Assembly (NCBI RefSeq): GCF_000299575.1
Contig: NZ_AMGO01000020.1
Span: forward strand, 37,905 to 101,904
DNA from: Oceaniovalibus guishaninsula JLT2003
GTDB taxonomy: Bacteria > Pseudomonadota > Alphaproteobacteria > Rhodobacterales > Rhodobacteraceae
Length of the DNA: 64,000 bases
Reading direction: 5' to 3'
Shown: positions 1 through 8,245 of the stretch, in pieces
Layout of the letters: each line of letters starts with the position of its first letter
Position numbering within the stretch: position 1 is the first letter of the stretch
The notes under the pieces: generated by a model
The model's input: the letters and a program-made list of their open reading frames with translations, nothing else
Told to the model about the DNA's origin: nothing
Databases searched by the model: none
Made by a program: the position numbers and the translations under genes

Positions 1-164
1 CCTAATCTCTTGATCTCTATTTTATAGCGTGGGTCGTCCCAGTCGTGATATCCGTCGCAGACTACGCCGACTGGTGAATATTCTCGATTAAATAGGGTCC
101 AAGTGCCATCCTTATTTCTAGCCATTCCGTAAGGAAATAGCGTACTCCTAAGACTCTTTGGCAT
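1..164 (-). CDS. AT-rich small hypothetical protein, 3' part cut by window edge
   Basis: An open frame starts at ATG 164-162 and runs off the left edge after 54 codons. It begins MPKSLRSTLFPYGMARNK and contains a motif like GTWTLFNREYSPVG. The ribosome site GGAGG (178-174) lies inside the last codons of the upstream dehydrogenase gene, with only two bases between that stop and this ATG, so the two are probably translationally coupled. Codons such as AGG, AGA, ATA and TTA are common here and rare in neighbours. A hand count of bases 1-180 gives about 44% GC, far below the surroundings, which suggests recent acquisition. I do not recognise the family and assign no function. Confidence 0.55.
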   Translation of the reverse strand, partial: MPKSLRSTLFPYGMARNKDGTWTLFNREYSPVGVVCDGYHDWDDPRYKIEIKRL

Positions 165-166
165 AT

Positions 167-1651
167 TTAATTACCTCCGTCCTGATCTTTGACCGACAGA
201 CACACATATTTCATCTCAAGATACTCCTCGATTCCGTGGCGCGATCCCTCGCGGCCGAGGCCTGATTGCTTGACGCCGCCGAAAGGGGCCGATTCGGTGC
301 TGATGAGGCCCGTATTCACGCCGACGATGCCGTATTCCAGCGCCTCGGAGACGCGGGTGACGCGCGACAGGTTGTTCGAGAAGAAATAGGCGGCGAGGCC
401 GAAGATCGTGTCGTTGGCCAGCGCGATCGCCTCGTCGTCCGTCTCGAACCGGAAGATCGGGGCGAGGGGGCCGAACGTTTCCTGATGCGCCACGTCCATG
501 TCCTGCGTCACGCCGGTCATCACCGTGGGCTGGAAGAACGTGCCGCCGCGTTCGTGGCGCGCCCCGCCCAGCCGGACCTGCGCGCCCTTTTCCTGCGCGT
601 CGGCGATGTGCGCCTCGACCTTTTCGACCGCCGCCATGTCGATCAGGGGGCCGAAATCGGTGCCCTCGTCGAAACCGTCGCCGACCTTCATCGTCCTCAA
701 CCGTTCCGCCAGCCGCTCGGCAAAGGCGTCGTGGATGCCGGCCTGCACATAGAGGCGATTGGCGCAGACGCAGGTTTGCCCGGCATTGCGGAACTTGCAG
801 GCGATGGCGCCGGCGACAGCGGCGTCCAGATCGGCGTCGTCGAAGACGATGAAGGGTGCGTTGCCGCCCAACTCCATCGAGCATTTCATTACCTGCGGCG
901 CTGCCTGCGCCAGCAGGATGCGCCCGACCTCGGTCGAGCCGGTGAAGCTGAGCTTGCGCACGACCGGGTTCTCGCAGAATTCCTTGCCGATCTCGGACGA
1001 CGAAGCCGATGGCAGCACCGAGAAGATGCCGCGCGGCAGACCCGCACGGTCGGCCAGCACCGCCAGCGCCAGCGCCGAAAGCGGCGTCAGCGACGGCGGG
1101 CGCACGACGAAGGCGCAACCGGCGGCCAGCGCCGGCGCGGCCTTGCGGGTGATCATCGCGTTGGGGAAGTTCCAGGGCGTGATGGCGGCGGCCACGCCGA
1201 TGGGCTGGCGCAGGACATGGATGCGCTTGTCGGGCTGGTGGCCCGGCACGATCTCGCCATAGACGCGCTTGGCTTCCTCGGCGAACCATTCGACGAAGGA
1301 CGCGCCGTAGAGGATCTCGCCCTTCGCCTCGGCCAGCGGCTTGCCCTGCTCGGCGGTCAGGATGGCGGCCAGATCGTCGGCATTCTCGACCATCAGGTCG
1401 AACCAGCGGCGCAGGATCTGGCTGCGATCCTTGGCGGTACGCGCGGCCCAATCCTTTTGCGCGGCCTGCGCGACGTCGATGGCGCGGGCGACCTCGGCGC
1501 GGGACAGGTCGGCCACCTGCGCGATCCTTCCGCCGGTGGCGGGGTTCGTGACGTCGAACGTGCCGCCCGCGCCATCCGTCCAGTCGCCGCCCAGATAGGC
1601 GCGGCCGGTCAGAAGGTCCGGATCCGACAGACGCGAGGTCAGATCGGTCAT
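167..1651 (-). CDS. gabD: NAD(P)-dependent succinate-semialdehyde dehydrogenase
   Basis: The predicted 494-residue cytosolic aldehyde dehydrogenase oxidises succinate semialdehyde to succinate, the last step of GABA breakdown. Visible family motifs are the cofactor-binding FTGSTEVGR, the general-base segment MELGGNAPF and the nucleophile segment GQTCVCANR (first Cys about residue 294), which matches GabD more closely than other aldehyde dehydrogenases. Length is normal for GabD. The last residues (VKDQDGGN) form an extra tail in AT-rich DNA, and their codons double as the ribosome site of the small gene beyond. No gabT aminotransferase is adjacent, so the exact aldehyde is inferred from motifs only. 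It is divergent from the hydrolase gene starting at 1724. Confidence 0.85.
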   Translation of the reverse strand: MTDLTSRLSDPDLLTGRAYLGGDWTDGAGGTFDVTNPATGGRIAQVADLSRAEVARAIDVAQAAQKDWAARTAKDRSQILRRWFDLMVENADDLAAILTAEQGKPLAEAKGEILYGASFVEWFAEEAKRVYGEIVPGHQPDKRIHVLRQPIGVAAAITPWNFPNAMITRKAAPALAAGCAFVVRPPSLTPLSALALAVLADRAGLPRGIFSVLPSASSSEIGKEFCENPVVRKLSFTGSTEVGRILLAQAAPQVMKCSMELGGNAPFIVFDDADLDAAVAGAIACKFRNAGQTCVCANRLYVQAGIHDAFAERLAERLRTMKVGDGFDEGTDFGPLIDMAAVEKVEAHIADAQEKGAQVRLGGARHERGGTFFQPTVMTGVTQDMDVAHQETFGPLAPIFRFETDDEAIALANDTIFGLAAYFFSNNLSRVTRVSEALEYGIVGVNTGLISTESAPFGGVKQSGLGREGSRHGIEEYLEMKYVCLSVKDQDGGN

Positions 1652-1723
1652 GGTTGCATCCTTTCGCAGTTGCCTTGGCCCGAGTCAGCGCCGATTGTGG
1701 CCCCGATGCAAGGGGGGCTGCCG

Positions 1724-2530
1724 GTGTCGAATGACGAAGCCTATTCCAACGGCGAATTCATCGCCGACGCCGACGCCTATCCGCCGCGCTGGCGGGCCGA
1801 GGCGGCGGCTCTGCGCGACAGCCTGGGCGCGCGGGCCGAGATGGCGCTGCCCTATGGCGCCGGCACTCGCGAGGTGTTCGATCTGTTCCGTCCCGAAGGG
1901 GACGCGCGGGGAACGCTGATCTTCGTGCATGGCGGCTATTGGCGCGCGTTCGAGGGGCGGGACTGGTCCGGTTTCGCCGCGGGCGGGCTGGCGGCGGGGC
2001 TGAACGTGGCCATGCCGACCTATACGCTGGCACCCGAAGCGCGCATTTCGCGCATCACCCGCGAAATCGTGGCGGCGGTGACGGCCATCGCCGGCCGGGT
2101 CGAGGGGCCGATCCATCTGGCGGGCCATTCCGCCGGCGGGCATCTGGTCGCGCGGATGCTGAATGCCGACGCGCTGCTTCAGACGGATGTGGCCGCGCGC
2201 ATTACGCGATGCGTGCCGATCTCGCCCCTGGGGGATCTGCGACCGCTTCTGGATACCGGCATGAACGCCGACCTGGCCCTGACCCCCGAGGAGGCCGAGA
2301 CGGAAAGCCCCGCCCTTTATCCCCGCGTGCTGGACGTGCCGGTGACGGTCTGGGTCGGCGGGGCCGAGCGGCCGGCGTTTCTGGGTCAGGCGCGCGGGCT
2401 GGCCGATGCCTGGGACGTGCCCCTGGTCATCGACGGCGACGCACGGACGGGACGCCACCATTTCGACGTGATCGACGGCCTGCGCGACCCGGACAGCCCG
2501 CTGATGCGGACGATCCTGGGCGGGCCCTAG
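1724..2530 (+). CDS. Alpha/beta hydrolase, kynurenine-formamidase/carboxylesterase-like
   Basis: A 268-residue alpha/beta hydrolase. The oxyanion-hole motif HGGYW is at residues 69-73 and the nucleophile elbow GHSAGG has Ser at about 136. A His near the C-terminus (in GRHHFDV) fits the third catalytic residue. This arrangement is that of arylformamidase-like esterases of the hormone-sensitive-lipase type. I chose the GTG at 1724 because an AGGGGGG ribosome site lies just upstream (1710-1716); the ATG at 1706 has no such site. The open frame extends far upstream only because it is antisense to gabD. No kynurenine-pathway gene is nearby, so the substrate is unknown. The stop overlaps the convergent gene by four bases. 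Confidence 0.75.
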   Translation: MSNDEAYSNGEFIADADAYPPRWRAEAAALRDSLGARAEMALPYGAGTREVFDLFRPEGDARGTLIFVHGGYWRAFEGRDWSGFAAGGLAAGLNVAMPTYTLAPEARISRITREIVAAVTAIAGRVEGPIHLAGHSAGGHLVARMLNADALLQTDVAARITRCVPISPLGDLRPLLDTGMNADLALTPEEAETESPALYPRVLDVPVTVWVGGAERPAFLGQARGLADAWDVPLVIDGDARTGRHHFDVIDGLRDPDSPLMRTILGGP

Positions 2531-4266
2531 CGCCAGCAGCCGACCAGGACGGTCAGGTCCGCCGCCCGGTCGATCAGTTCGCCCTGCCGCAGGCGGCCGT
2601 CGCCGAAGGATCTGTCGGCCTCGATCCCGGCCGAATCCAGAAAGGCGGTGATCGCCTCGACATCGGCGGCAAAGGCCACGCCGGCGGGCAGGCGGCGCGC
2701 GGCATCGTCGTCGCCGGGCAGCAACATGCCCAGAACGCCGCCCCCCGCATCGAGGACCGGACCGCCCGCATCGCCGGGCCGCGCGTCGAGGGCCAGCCGG
2801 CGGCGATCCTCCTCGCCGTCGAGCCCCCTGAGATCGGCCAGCGTGCCATAGGTCAGCGACGGCGCGCCCAGCGCCCCGCCGAACGAATAGCCCGCGACGC
2901 CCACATCCGATTGCAGGCGCGGCGCGACGCTGCGAAACCTTGCATGGCCGCGGGGCGCCAGCGGTTCGTTGGGCGTCAGCAGCGCCAGACCGGCGGCGTC
3001 GTCCTTCGCCGCGACCTCGGCCTCGGTCGCGTCGTCTAGGGTGATGCGGGCGCAGTCGCCGACGGCTTCGGCCGTGGTCAGCACCGATCCGCGTTCGTCC
3101 ACGTAAAAGCCGGACCGTTCCAGTGCCGGCCGGCGAATCTGTAGCCCGGCCAGCAGATCGACGCGCTGATCCTCGTCGGGGGTGCCGTCCATGTCGCCCA
3201 TCACGCGGTCGGGGATGACGGCAAGGCTGGCGCGCATTTCGTCCAGCACGCGCTGGCGGCGTTCCTCGTCCCCGGCGGGCCAGACCAGGGTGAACCCCTT
3301 GACCGTGCCGTCGATCAGCCGCGCTTCGGTCTGGCTGACGATGCGCTCGTCAGCGCCGGTCAGGGTGAATCCGGTCGGCGTCGCGGCGCGCGGACCTTCG
3401 GGCGGCACAATTTCAAGCGTCTGCATCACGTCGAACAGGCCGCGCAGGGTGGCCTGATCGCCGCGCCTGCTGATCAGCAGGACGGTATGGGGTGCACTGT
3501 CGTCCGTCGGGCCATAGCGCGCGAAAGGGGGGGCATATTCGTCGAAGCCGACCACTTCCGTCGGCATCGCGATTTCGATGCCCGCCGTTTCGTCGCGCAG
3601 CACGGCCATGCCCACCCCGTCCAGTATGGCGTTATAGGCCTGCATCAGATCCGCGCGTTGCCGGGTGGTCAGGATGCCGGTCGGCCTGTCGCCGCGCGCC
3701 TGCTGCCATGCGGCCATCGCATTGCGGGTGCCGCGCCCGAAGGCGCCGTCGATGGCCGCGTCGTAAAAGCCCGCCCATTCCAGCGCCTTCTGGATCCCGC
3801 GCCGTTCCAGGGGGGTCAGATCCGCCTCGGACCGGCGGGCTTCTTCGGGCGTTTGGTCGTCCGGGGCATCCGGGGCATCCGGGGCGGGCGGGGCATCCGG
3901 GGCAGGGGGCGCGGCGGCGGCAGGATCTGCGGCGACCCCTTCGGGATAGACCCGTTCGCGATAGCTGGACCCGTCGGTGACGAAACTGTCCGCCGCGATC
4001 AGGCCGCGCGCGCGCAGATCGCGGCGTAGATCGGCCGCCGCATCCGCGCCGTAGGGACCGAGCGCGATGGCATACCAGTCCGACGTTCCGATGCGGAAGG
4101 CGCTGACATCGTCCAGCAGCGCGTCGCGGTCGCCGGCCAGTTCCGCCGCCTCGGCCGCCGAAGGACGCGCGGCGATCTGCACCCATGCGTCCTGCGCTTG
4201 CGCGAGCCCCGCCCATAGCAGCATCGCCAGCGCGCCAAGCACCCGTATTCCCGCCCGTTGCGACAT
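2527..4266 (-). CDS. Secreted trypsin-fold pseudo-protease with peptidoglycan-binding domain
   Basis: A 579-residue exported protein. In order it has a signal peptide ending near LAQAQDA, a SPOR-like region, an Ala/Pro/Asp repeat linker (about residues 118-136), a peptidoglycan-binding domain (RRGIQKALEWAGFYDAAIDG) and a C-terminal trypsin-like fold. In active relatives the His lies in TNAHVV and the Ser in GNSGGP or GDSGGP. Here the corresponding stretches read TTAEAV and GDAGGP, so both catalytic residues appear replaced while the surrounding fold motifs (SYGTLADL-like region, GPVLD) remain. It is probably a non-enzymatic envelope protein. Start ATG 4266 was chosen because the signal peptide follows at once; an in-frame ATG 33 bases upstream is possible. 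It is divergent from glyQ. Confidence 0.7.
   Translation of the reverse strand: MSQRAGIRVLGALAMLLWAGLAQAQDAWVQIAARPSAAEAAELAGDRDALLDDVSAFRIGTSDWYAIALGPYGADAAADLRRDLRARGLIAADSFVTDGSSYRERVYPEGVAADPAAAAPPAPDAPPAPDAPDAPDDQTPEEARRSEADLTPLERRGIQKALEWAGFYDAAIDGAFGRGTRNAMAAWQQARGDRPTGILTTRQRADLMQAYNAILDGVGMAVLRDETAGIEIAMPTEVVGFDEYAPPFARYGPTDDSAPHTVLLISRRGDQATLRGLFDVMQTLEIVPPEGPRAATPTGFTLTGADERIVSQTEARLIDGTVKGFTLVWPAGDEERRQRVLDEMRASLAVIPDRVMGDMDGTPDEDQRVDLLAGLQIRRPALERSGFYVDERGSVLTTAEAVGDCARITLDDATEAEVAAKDDAAGLALLTPNEPLAPRGHARFRSVAPRLQSDVGVAGYSFGGALGAPSLTYGTLADLRGLDGEEDRRRLALDARPGDAGGPVLDAGGGVLGMLLPGDDDAARRLPAGVAFAADVEAITAFLDSAGIEADRSFGDGRLRQGELIDRAADLTVLVGCWR
3862..3912. repeat. Short tandem repeat encoding an Ala/Pro/Asp linker
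   Basis: The unit GGGGCATCC recurs with small variants (GGGGCGGGC) and encodes a run of Ala-Pro-Asp on the minus strand between the SPOR-like and peptidoglycan-binding regions of the pseudo-protease. Such a tract could change length by slippage. Confidence 0.7.
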
Positions 4267-4423
4267 CGTTCGTTCCGCCTGATTGACCAATCCGCGCATC
4301 AGGGCAGACCACAGTGGCATTTTCGGGGCGAGGTCAAGAAACGGCCGGACGCCCCGGCCCCGCGATTGACCCTTGTTGCCCATCTGCCTATGCAGGCCGC
4401 GCCCCTGACCCCCGGATGCCCCC

Positions 4424-5356
4424 ATGACCGCCACCCGCCCGCGCAGCTTTCAGGACATCATCCTGTCCTTGCAATCCTATTGGGCACGGCAGGGCTGCGC
4501 GATCCTGCAACCCTACGACATGGAGGTGGGTGCGGGCACCTTCCATCCGGCCACCACGATGCGGGCGCTGGGGCCGCGCGACTGGACGGCGGCCTATGTC
4601 CAGCCCTCGCGCCGCCCCACGGACGGGCGCTATGGCGACAGTCCGAACCGCTGGCAGCATTACTATCAGTTCCAGGTCATCATCAAACCGTCGCCGCCCG
4701 ATCTTCAGGCGCTCTATCTGGGCAGCCTTCAGGCCATCGGCATCGACGCGGCCCTTCACGACATCCGCTTTGTCGAGGACGACTGGGAAAGCCCGACGCT
4801 GGGCGCGTGGGGGCTGGGCTGGGAAGTGTGGTGCGACGGCATGGAAGTGTCGCAGTTCACCTATTTCCAGCAGGTCGGCGGCCACGATTGCCACCCCGTC
4901 TCGGGCGAGCTGACCTATGGGCTGGAACGGCTGGCGATGTATGTGCTGGGCCATGACGACGGCAACGCGATGCCGTTCAACGCGCCCGACGCCGCGATCC
5001 CGCTGACCTATGGCGACGTCTTCGGCGAGGCCGAGGCGCAATATGCGCGCTGGAACTTCGACACTGCCGATACCGACATGCTGTTCCAGCACTTCAAGGA
5101 CGCCGAGGCGGAATGTGCCCGCATCCTCGACGCGCCGGCGGACGATCCCAAGACCGGCCGCCGCATCGTCATGGCGTTGCCGGCCTACGACCAGTGCATC
5201 AAGGCCAGCCATCTGTTCAACCTGCTGGATGCGCGCGGCGTGATTTCGGTCACGGAACGGCAATCCTATATCGGCCGGGTCCGCGCGCTGGCCAAACGCT
5301 GCGCCGACGCCTTCGTGCAGACGGAAGCGGGCGGATGGTCGGCCGATGCGGCCTGA
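4424..5356 (+). CDS. glyQ: Glycyl-tRNA synthetase alpha subunit
   Basis: A 310-residue catalytic alpha subunit of the bacterial alpha2-beta2 glycyl-tRNA synthetase, which charges tRNA-Gly with glycine in the cytosol. The protein opens with the standard [18 protein letters not shown] and contains the conserved [23 protein letters not shown] and [12 protein letters not shown] segments of this class II enzyme. Full length. It heads a compact operon: the next gene starts 11 bases before its stop and glyS follows directly. The subunit works only with GlyS. Confidence 0.97.
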   Translation: MTATRPRSFQDIILSLQSYWARQGCAILQPYDMEVGAGTFHPATTMRALGPRDWTAAYVQPSRRPTDGRYGDSPNRWQHYYQFQVIIKPSPPDLQALYLGSLQAIGIDAALHDIRFVEDDWESPTLGAWGLGWEVWCDGMEVSQFTYFQQVGGHDCHPVSGELTYGLERLAMYVLGHDDGNAMPFNAPDAAIPLTYGDVFGEAEAQYARWNFDTADTDMLFQHFKDAEAECARILDAPADDPKTGRRIVMALPAYDQCIKASHLFNLLDARGVISVTERQSYIGRVRALAKRCADAFVQTEAGGWSADAA

Positions 5357-5894
5357 CCGGCGTGGCGGCATCCTTGGCAAGGTCATCGTGGGGGCCATCG
5401 TGCTGATCGCCCTCGTCGGCGGGGCGGCGCTGTATTATCTGCAAGTCTATGCCTTTTACGACGAGGTGCCGCTGCAAGACGGCGACATCCGCCTGACCGG
5501 CATCGTCAGCGGGCAGCCCGAACCGATTCTGGCGCAGAACGTCGCGGCCATCGACGCCGACAGCAGCCCGCTGCGGTTCCGCGCCTGTTTCGACACCCCG
5601 ATGAGCCTGGCCATGCTGACCGAAACCTTTGTCGTCGCCGACGACCCCGTGCCGCTGCTGGCGCCCGGCTGGTTCGGCTGTTTCGACGCCGGCGCCATCG
5701 GGGCCGATCTGGATTCGGGGCGCGCGGTGGCGTTCTTGTCGGAAAAGAACGTGCATTACGGCGTGGACCGCATTGTCGCCGTCACCGAGGACGGGCGCGG
5801 CTATGTCTGGCACCAGCTTAACGATTGCGGCGCGCTGGCCTATGACGGCACGCCCGTGGGCGAGGCCTGTCCGCCCCGGCCCGAGGAGGATTGA
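5346..5894 (+). CDS. Single-pass membrane protein between glyQ and glyS (DUF6446-like)
   Basis: A 182-residue protein of unknown function. A positively charged N-terminus (MRPDRRGG) is followed by one membrane helix at about residues 10-32 ([20 protein letters not shown]) and a domain of about 150 residues predicted to be periplasmic, with two or three conserved-looking Cys (ACFDTP, GCFDAG, LNDCGAL). It overlaps glyQ by 11 bases, and its stop codon is followed without a gap by the glyS ATG, so all three are co-translated. From memory, proteins of this type sit between glyQ and glyS in other Rhodobacteraceae and are called DUF6446. No role in tRNA charging can be read from the sequence. Confidence 0.7.
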   Translation: MRPDRRGGILGKVIVGAIVLIALVGGAALYYLQVYAFYDEVPLQDGDIRLTGIVSGQPEPILAQNVAAIDADSSPLRFRACFDTPMSLAMLTETFVVADDPVPLLAPGWFGCFDAGAIGADLDSGRAVAFLSEKNVHYGVDRIVAVTEDGRGYVWHQLNDCGALAYDGTPVGEACPPRPEED

Positions 5895-8192
5895 ATGCCC
5901 GACCTGCTGATCGAATTGCTGTCCGAGGAAATCCCGGCGCGGATGCAGGCCCGCGCGGCCGACGACCTGCGCCGTCTGGTGACGGACGGTCTGGTCGAGG
6001 CCGGGCTGACCTATGCCCATGCCGGCGCCTTCGTGACGCCCCGCCGCCTGACGCTGCATGTCGAAGGGCTGACCGACCGGTCGCCCGACAGCCGCGAGGA
6101 TCGCAAGGGCCCCCGCGTCAGCGCGCCCGACAAGGCGGTCGAGGGGTTCGCCCGCGGCGCCGGCGTGGCGCGCGACGCGCTGGTGGCGCGCGATACCGGC
6201 AAGGGCGAGGTCTGGTTCGCCGTCATCGACCGCAAGGGCCGCCCCGCATCCGACATCGTGGCCGAGGTGCTGGAACGCACGATCCGCGATTTTCCGTGGC
6301 CCAAGTCGATGCGCTGGGGGCGCGGCACCCTGCGTTGGGTCCGACCGCTGCATCGCATCCTGTGCCTGCTGACGCGCGAGGACGGCGCGCAGATCGTGCC
6401 GCTGGACGTGGACGGCATCGTCGCGGGCGACGTGACCGAAGGCCACCGCTTCATGGCGCCCGAGCCTTTCCGCGTCACGGGGTTCGAGGATTACGCCGCC
6501 CGCCTGCGCCGCGCCTTCGTCGTGCTGGACGCGGACGAGCGGGCCGAGACGATCCGCAACGCGGCCCAGAACGCCGCCTTCGCGCTGGGGCTGGAAGTGG
6601 TCGAGGACAACGCCCTGCTGGCCGAGGTGGCGGGGCTGGTCGAATGGCCCGTCGTGCTGACCGGTGCGATCGAGGAGCGTTTCCTGACCCTGCCGCCCGA
6701 AGTGCTGCAAACCTCGATGCGCGAGCATCAGAAGTTCTTCTCCCTGCGCGACCGCGAGGGGCGGATCGTGCGTTTCGTCACCGTCGCCAACCGCGAAACG
6801 GCCGATGACGGCGCGACGATCCTGGCGGGCAACCAGCGCGTGCTGTCCGCGCGCCTGTCGGATGCCGCGTTCTTCTGGGCCAACGACCTGCGTGTGGCCA
6901 GGGCGGGCATGGGTCCGTGGCTGGACAAGCTGCGCGACGTGACGTTCCACGCGAAACTGGGCAGTCAGGCCGAGCGCATCGACCGCATCGCCGCCCTCGC
7001 GCGCGAGATCGCGGGGGATGTCGGCGCCGACCCAGATCTCGCCGAACAGGCCGCGCGTTTCGCCAAGGCCGATCTGGCGTCCGAGATGGTCTATGAGTTC
7101 CCCGAATTGCAGGGGGTCATGGGCCGCTATTATGCGGCCGAGGCGGGATTGCCGCCCGAGGTCGCGCAGGCCGCGCAGGATCACTATGCCCCCCTCGGCC
7201 CCTCCGACGCCGTGCCGACCGCCCCGGTCTCCGTCGCCGTCGCGCTGGCCGACAAGATCGACACGCTGACAGGGTTCTGGGCGATCGACGAAAAGCCAAC
7301 GGGCAGCAAGGATCCCTATGCGTTAAGGCGGGCGGCGCTGGGGGTTATACGGCTCATCATAGAGTTGGACATCAGAATAGATATGTCCGAGGTCTTTTAT
7401 CGTTCACGGATGCTTAGTGATCGTACGATCTTGAGTCTTACGGAACAGGATAAACTGACGGAACTCGAACAAGTTATGAGTTTTTTAAATATTCAAACGC
7501 GCGCAGACTTAGAAAAGATTCAAAATAGGCTTTCGCGGGAGCAAGCAAAGCAAATACGATCACCAGAATGGGAGAATCTGACGTTTGAAGAGGCGCAGGA
7601 AAAGCTTGAAGACCTGCTGCGGGTCGGAAGGATCGAAAACGCGGCCGCAGACGCCATTGCCGCAAAGACCAGCACTCTCGCCTTCCTCCACGACCGCCTC
7701 AAGGTCCATCTGCGCGAGCAGGGCATCCGGCACGATGTGATCGACGCCTGCCTTGCCATGCCCGGCAACGACGACCTGACCCTGCTGGTCAGGCGGGCCG
7801 AGGCGTTGGAGGCGTTCTTGCGGACCGAGGATGGCGCCAATCTGGTGCAGGGGTTCAGGCGCGCCAACAACATCTTGACCCAGGCCGAGGAAGCCGATGG
7901 CGTCGAATATTCCTATGGCGCCGACGTGAAATACGCCGAGACGGACGAGGAACGCGCGCTGTTCGCCGCCCTCGATGCCGCGCAGCCGAAGATCGACGCC
8001 GCCATGAAGGCCGAGGATTTCGGTGCGGCGATGACGGCGCTGGCCGGTCTGCGCGCCCCCATTGACGCCTTTTTCGACGGGGTGCAGGTCAATACCGACA
8101 GCCAGATCCTGCGGCGCAACCGTCTGAACCTGCTCAGCCGGATCCGCCGCCTCTGCCTTGACGTGGCGGACCTGACGCGGTTGCAGGGCTGA
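5895..8192 (+). CDS. glyS: Glycyl-tRNA synthetase beta subunit with an unusual AT-rich central segment
   Basis: A 765-residue beta subunit that binds tRNA-Gly and partners GlyQ. The N-terminus MPDLLIELLSEEIPARMQ, the central GSKDPYALRRAALGVIRL motif and the C-terminal KVHLREQGIRHDVIDA and DVADLTRL segments are typical. A GAGGAGG ribosome site overlaps the end of the previous gene. Residues about 481-582 are odd. They are encoded by low-GC DNA full of codons rare in this genome (ATA, AGA, TTA, AGG), and the stretch between GVIRL and FLHDRLK is roughly 105 residues against about 40 in Escherichia coli as I recall it. The frame is intact across the segment, so the protein is probably functional. 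Confidence 0.92.
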   Translation: MPDLLIELLSEEIPARMQARAADDLRRLVTDGLVEAGLTYAHAGAFVTPRRLTLHVEGLTDRSPDSREDRKGPRVSAPDKAVEGFARGAGVARDALVARDTGKGEVWFAVIDRKGRPASDIVAEVLERTIRDFPWPKSMRWGRGTLRWVRPLHRILCLLTREDGAQIVPLDVDGIVAGDVTEGHRFMAPEPFRVTGFEDYAARLRRAFVVLDADERAETIRNAAQNAAFALGLEVVEDNALLAEVAGLVEWPVVLTGAIEERFLTLPPEVLQTSMREHQKFFSLRDREGRIVRFVTVANRETADDGATILAGNQRVLSARLSDAAFFWANDLRVARAGMGPWLDKLRDVTFHAKLGSQAERIDRIAALAREIAGDVGADPDLAEQAARFAKADLASEMVYEFPELQGVMGRYYAAEAGLPPEVAQAAQDHYAPLGPSDAVPTAPVSVAVALADKIDTLTGFWAIDEKPTGSKDPYALRRAALGVIRLIIELDIRIDMSEVFYRSRMLSDRTILSLTEQDKLTELEQVMSFLNIQTRADLEKIQNRLSREQAKQIRSPEWENLTFEEAQEKLEDLLRVGRIENAAADAIAAKTSTLAFLHDRLKVHLREQGIRHDVIDACLAMPGNDDLTLLVRRAEALEAFLRTEDGANLVQGFRRANNILTQAEEADGVEYSYGADVKYAETDEERALFAALDAAQPKIDAAMKAEDFGAAMTALAGLRAPIDAFFDGVQVNTDSQILRRNRLNLLSRIRRLCLDVADLTRLQG
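7335..7640 (+). other. Low-GC, host-atypical coding segment inside glyS
   Basis: A hand count of 7441-7560 gives 48 G+C of 120 bases (40%), whereas both sides are visibly about 65-70%. The encoded peptide is charged and helix-prone (for example TEQDKLTELEQVMSFLN). The change begins within the codons for the conserved residues GVIRLI, which are kept but written with atypical codons, and fades near RVGRIENAAAD. That pattern fits replacement by a divergent allele better than a clean insertion. No terminal repeats or target duplication are apparent at the edges. Confidence 0.7.
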
Positions 8193-8245
8193 TCCTTGCC
8201 AGCGGGGGGCCGCGCGCCTTAGGGTGCGCGCGAAAGGATGCCGCG

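Noticed and set aside
266..1723. Long upstream extension of the alpha/beta hydrolase frame
   Set aside because: The extension is antisense to gabD. The GTG at 1724 has a strong ribosome site and gives the normal family N-terminus.
7335..7640. An intein or group I intron within glyS
   Set aside because: The segment is only about 100 codons, with no splice-junction Cys/Ser/His-Asn pattern, no homing endonuclease and no frame break.
8200..8236. Palindromic GCGCGC stretch between glyS and the PPDK-like gene
   Set aside because: A short low-complexity alternation of G and C next to a ribosome site; no better than background.
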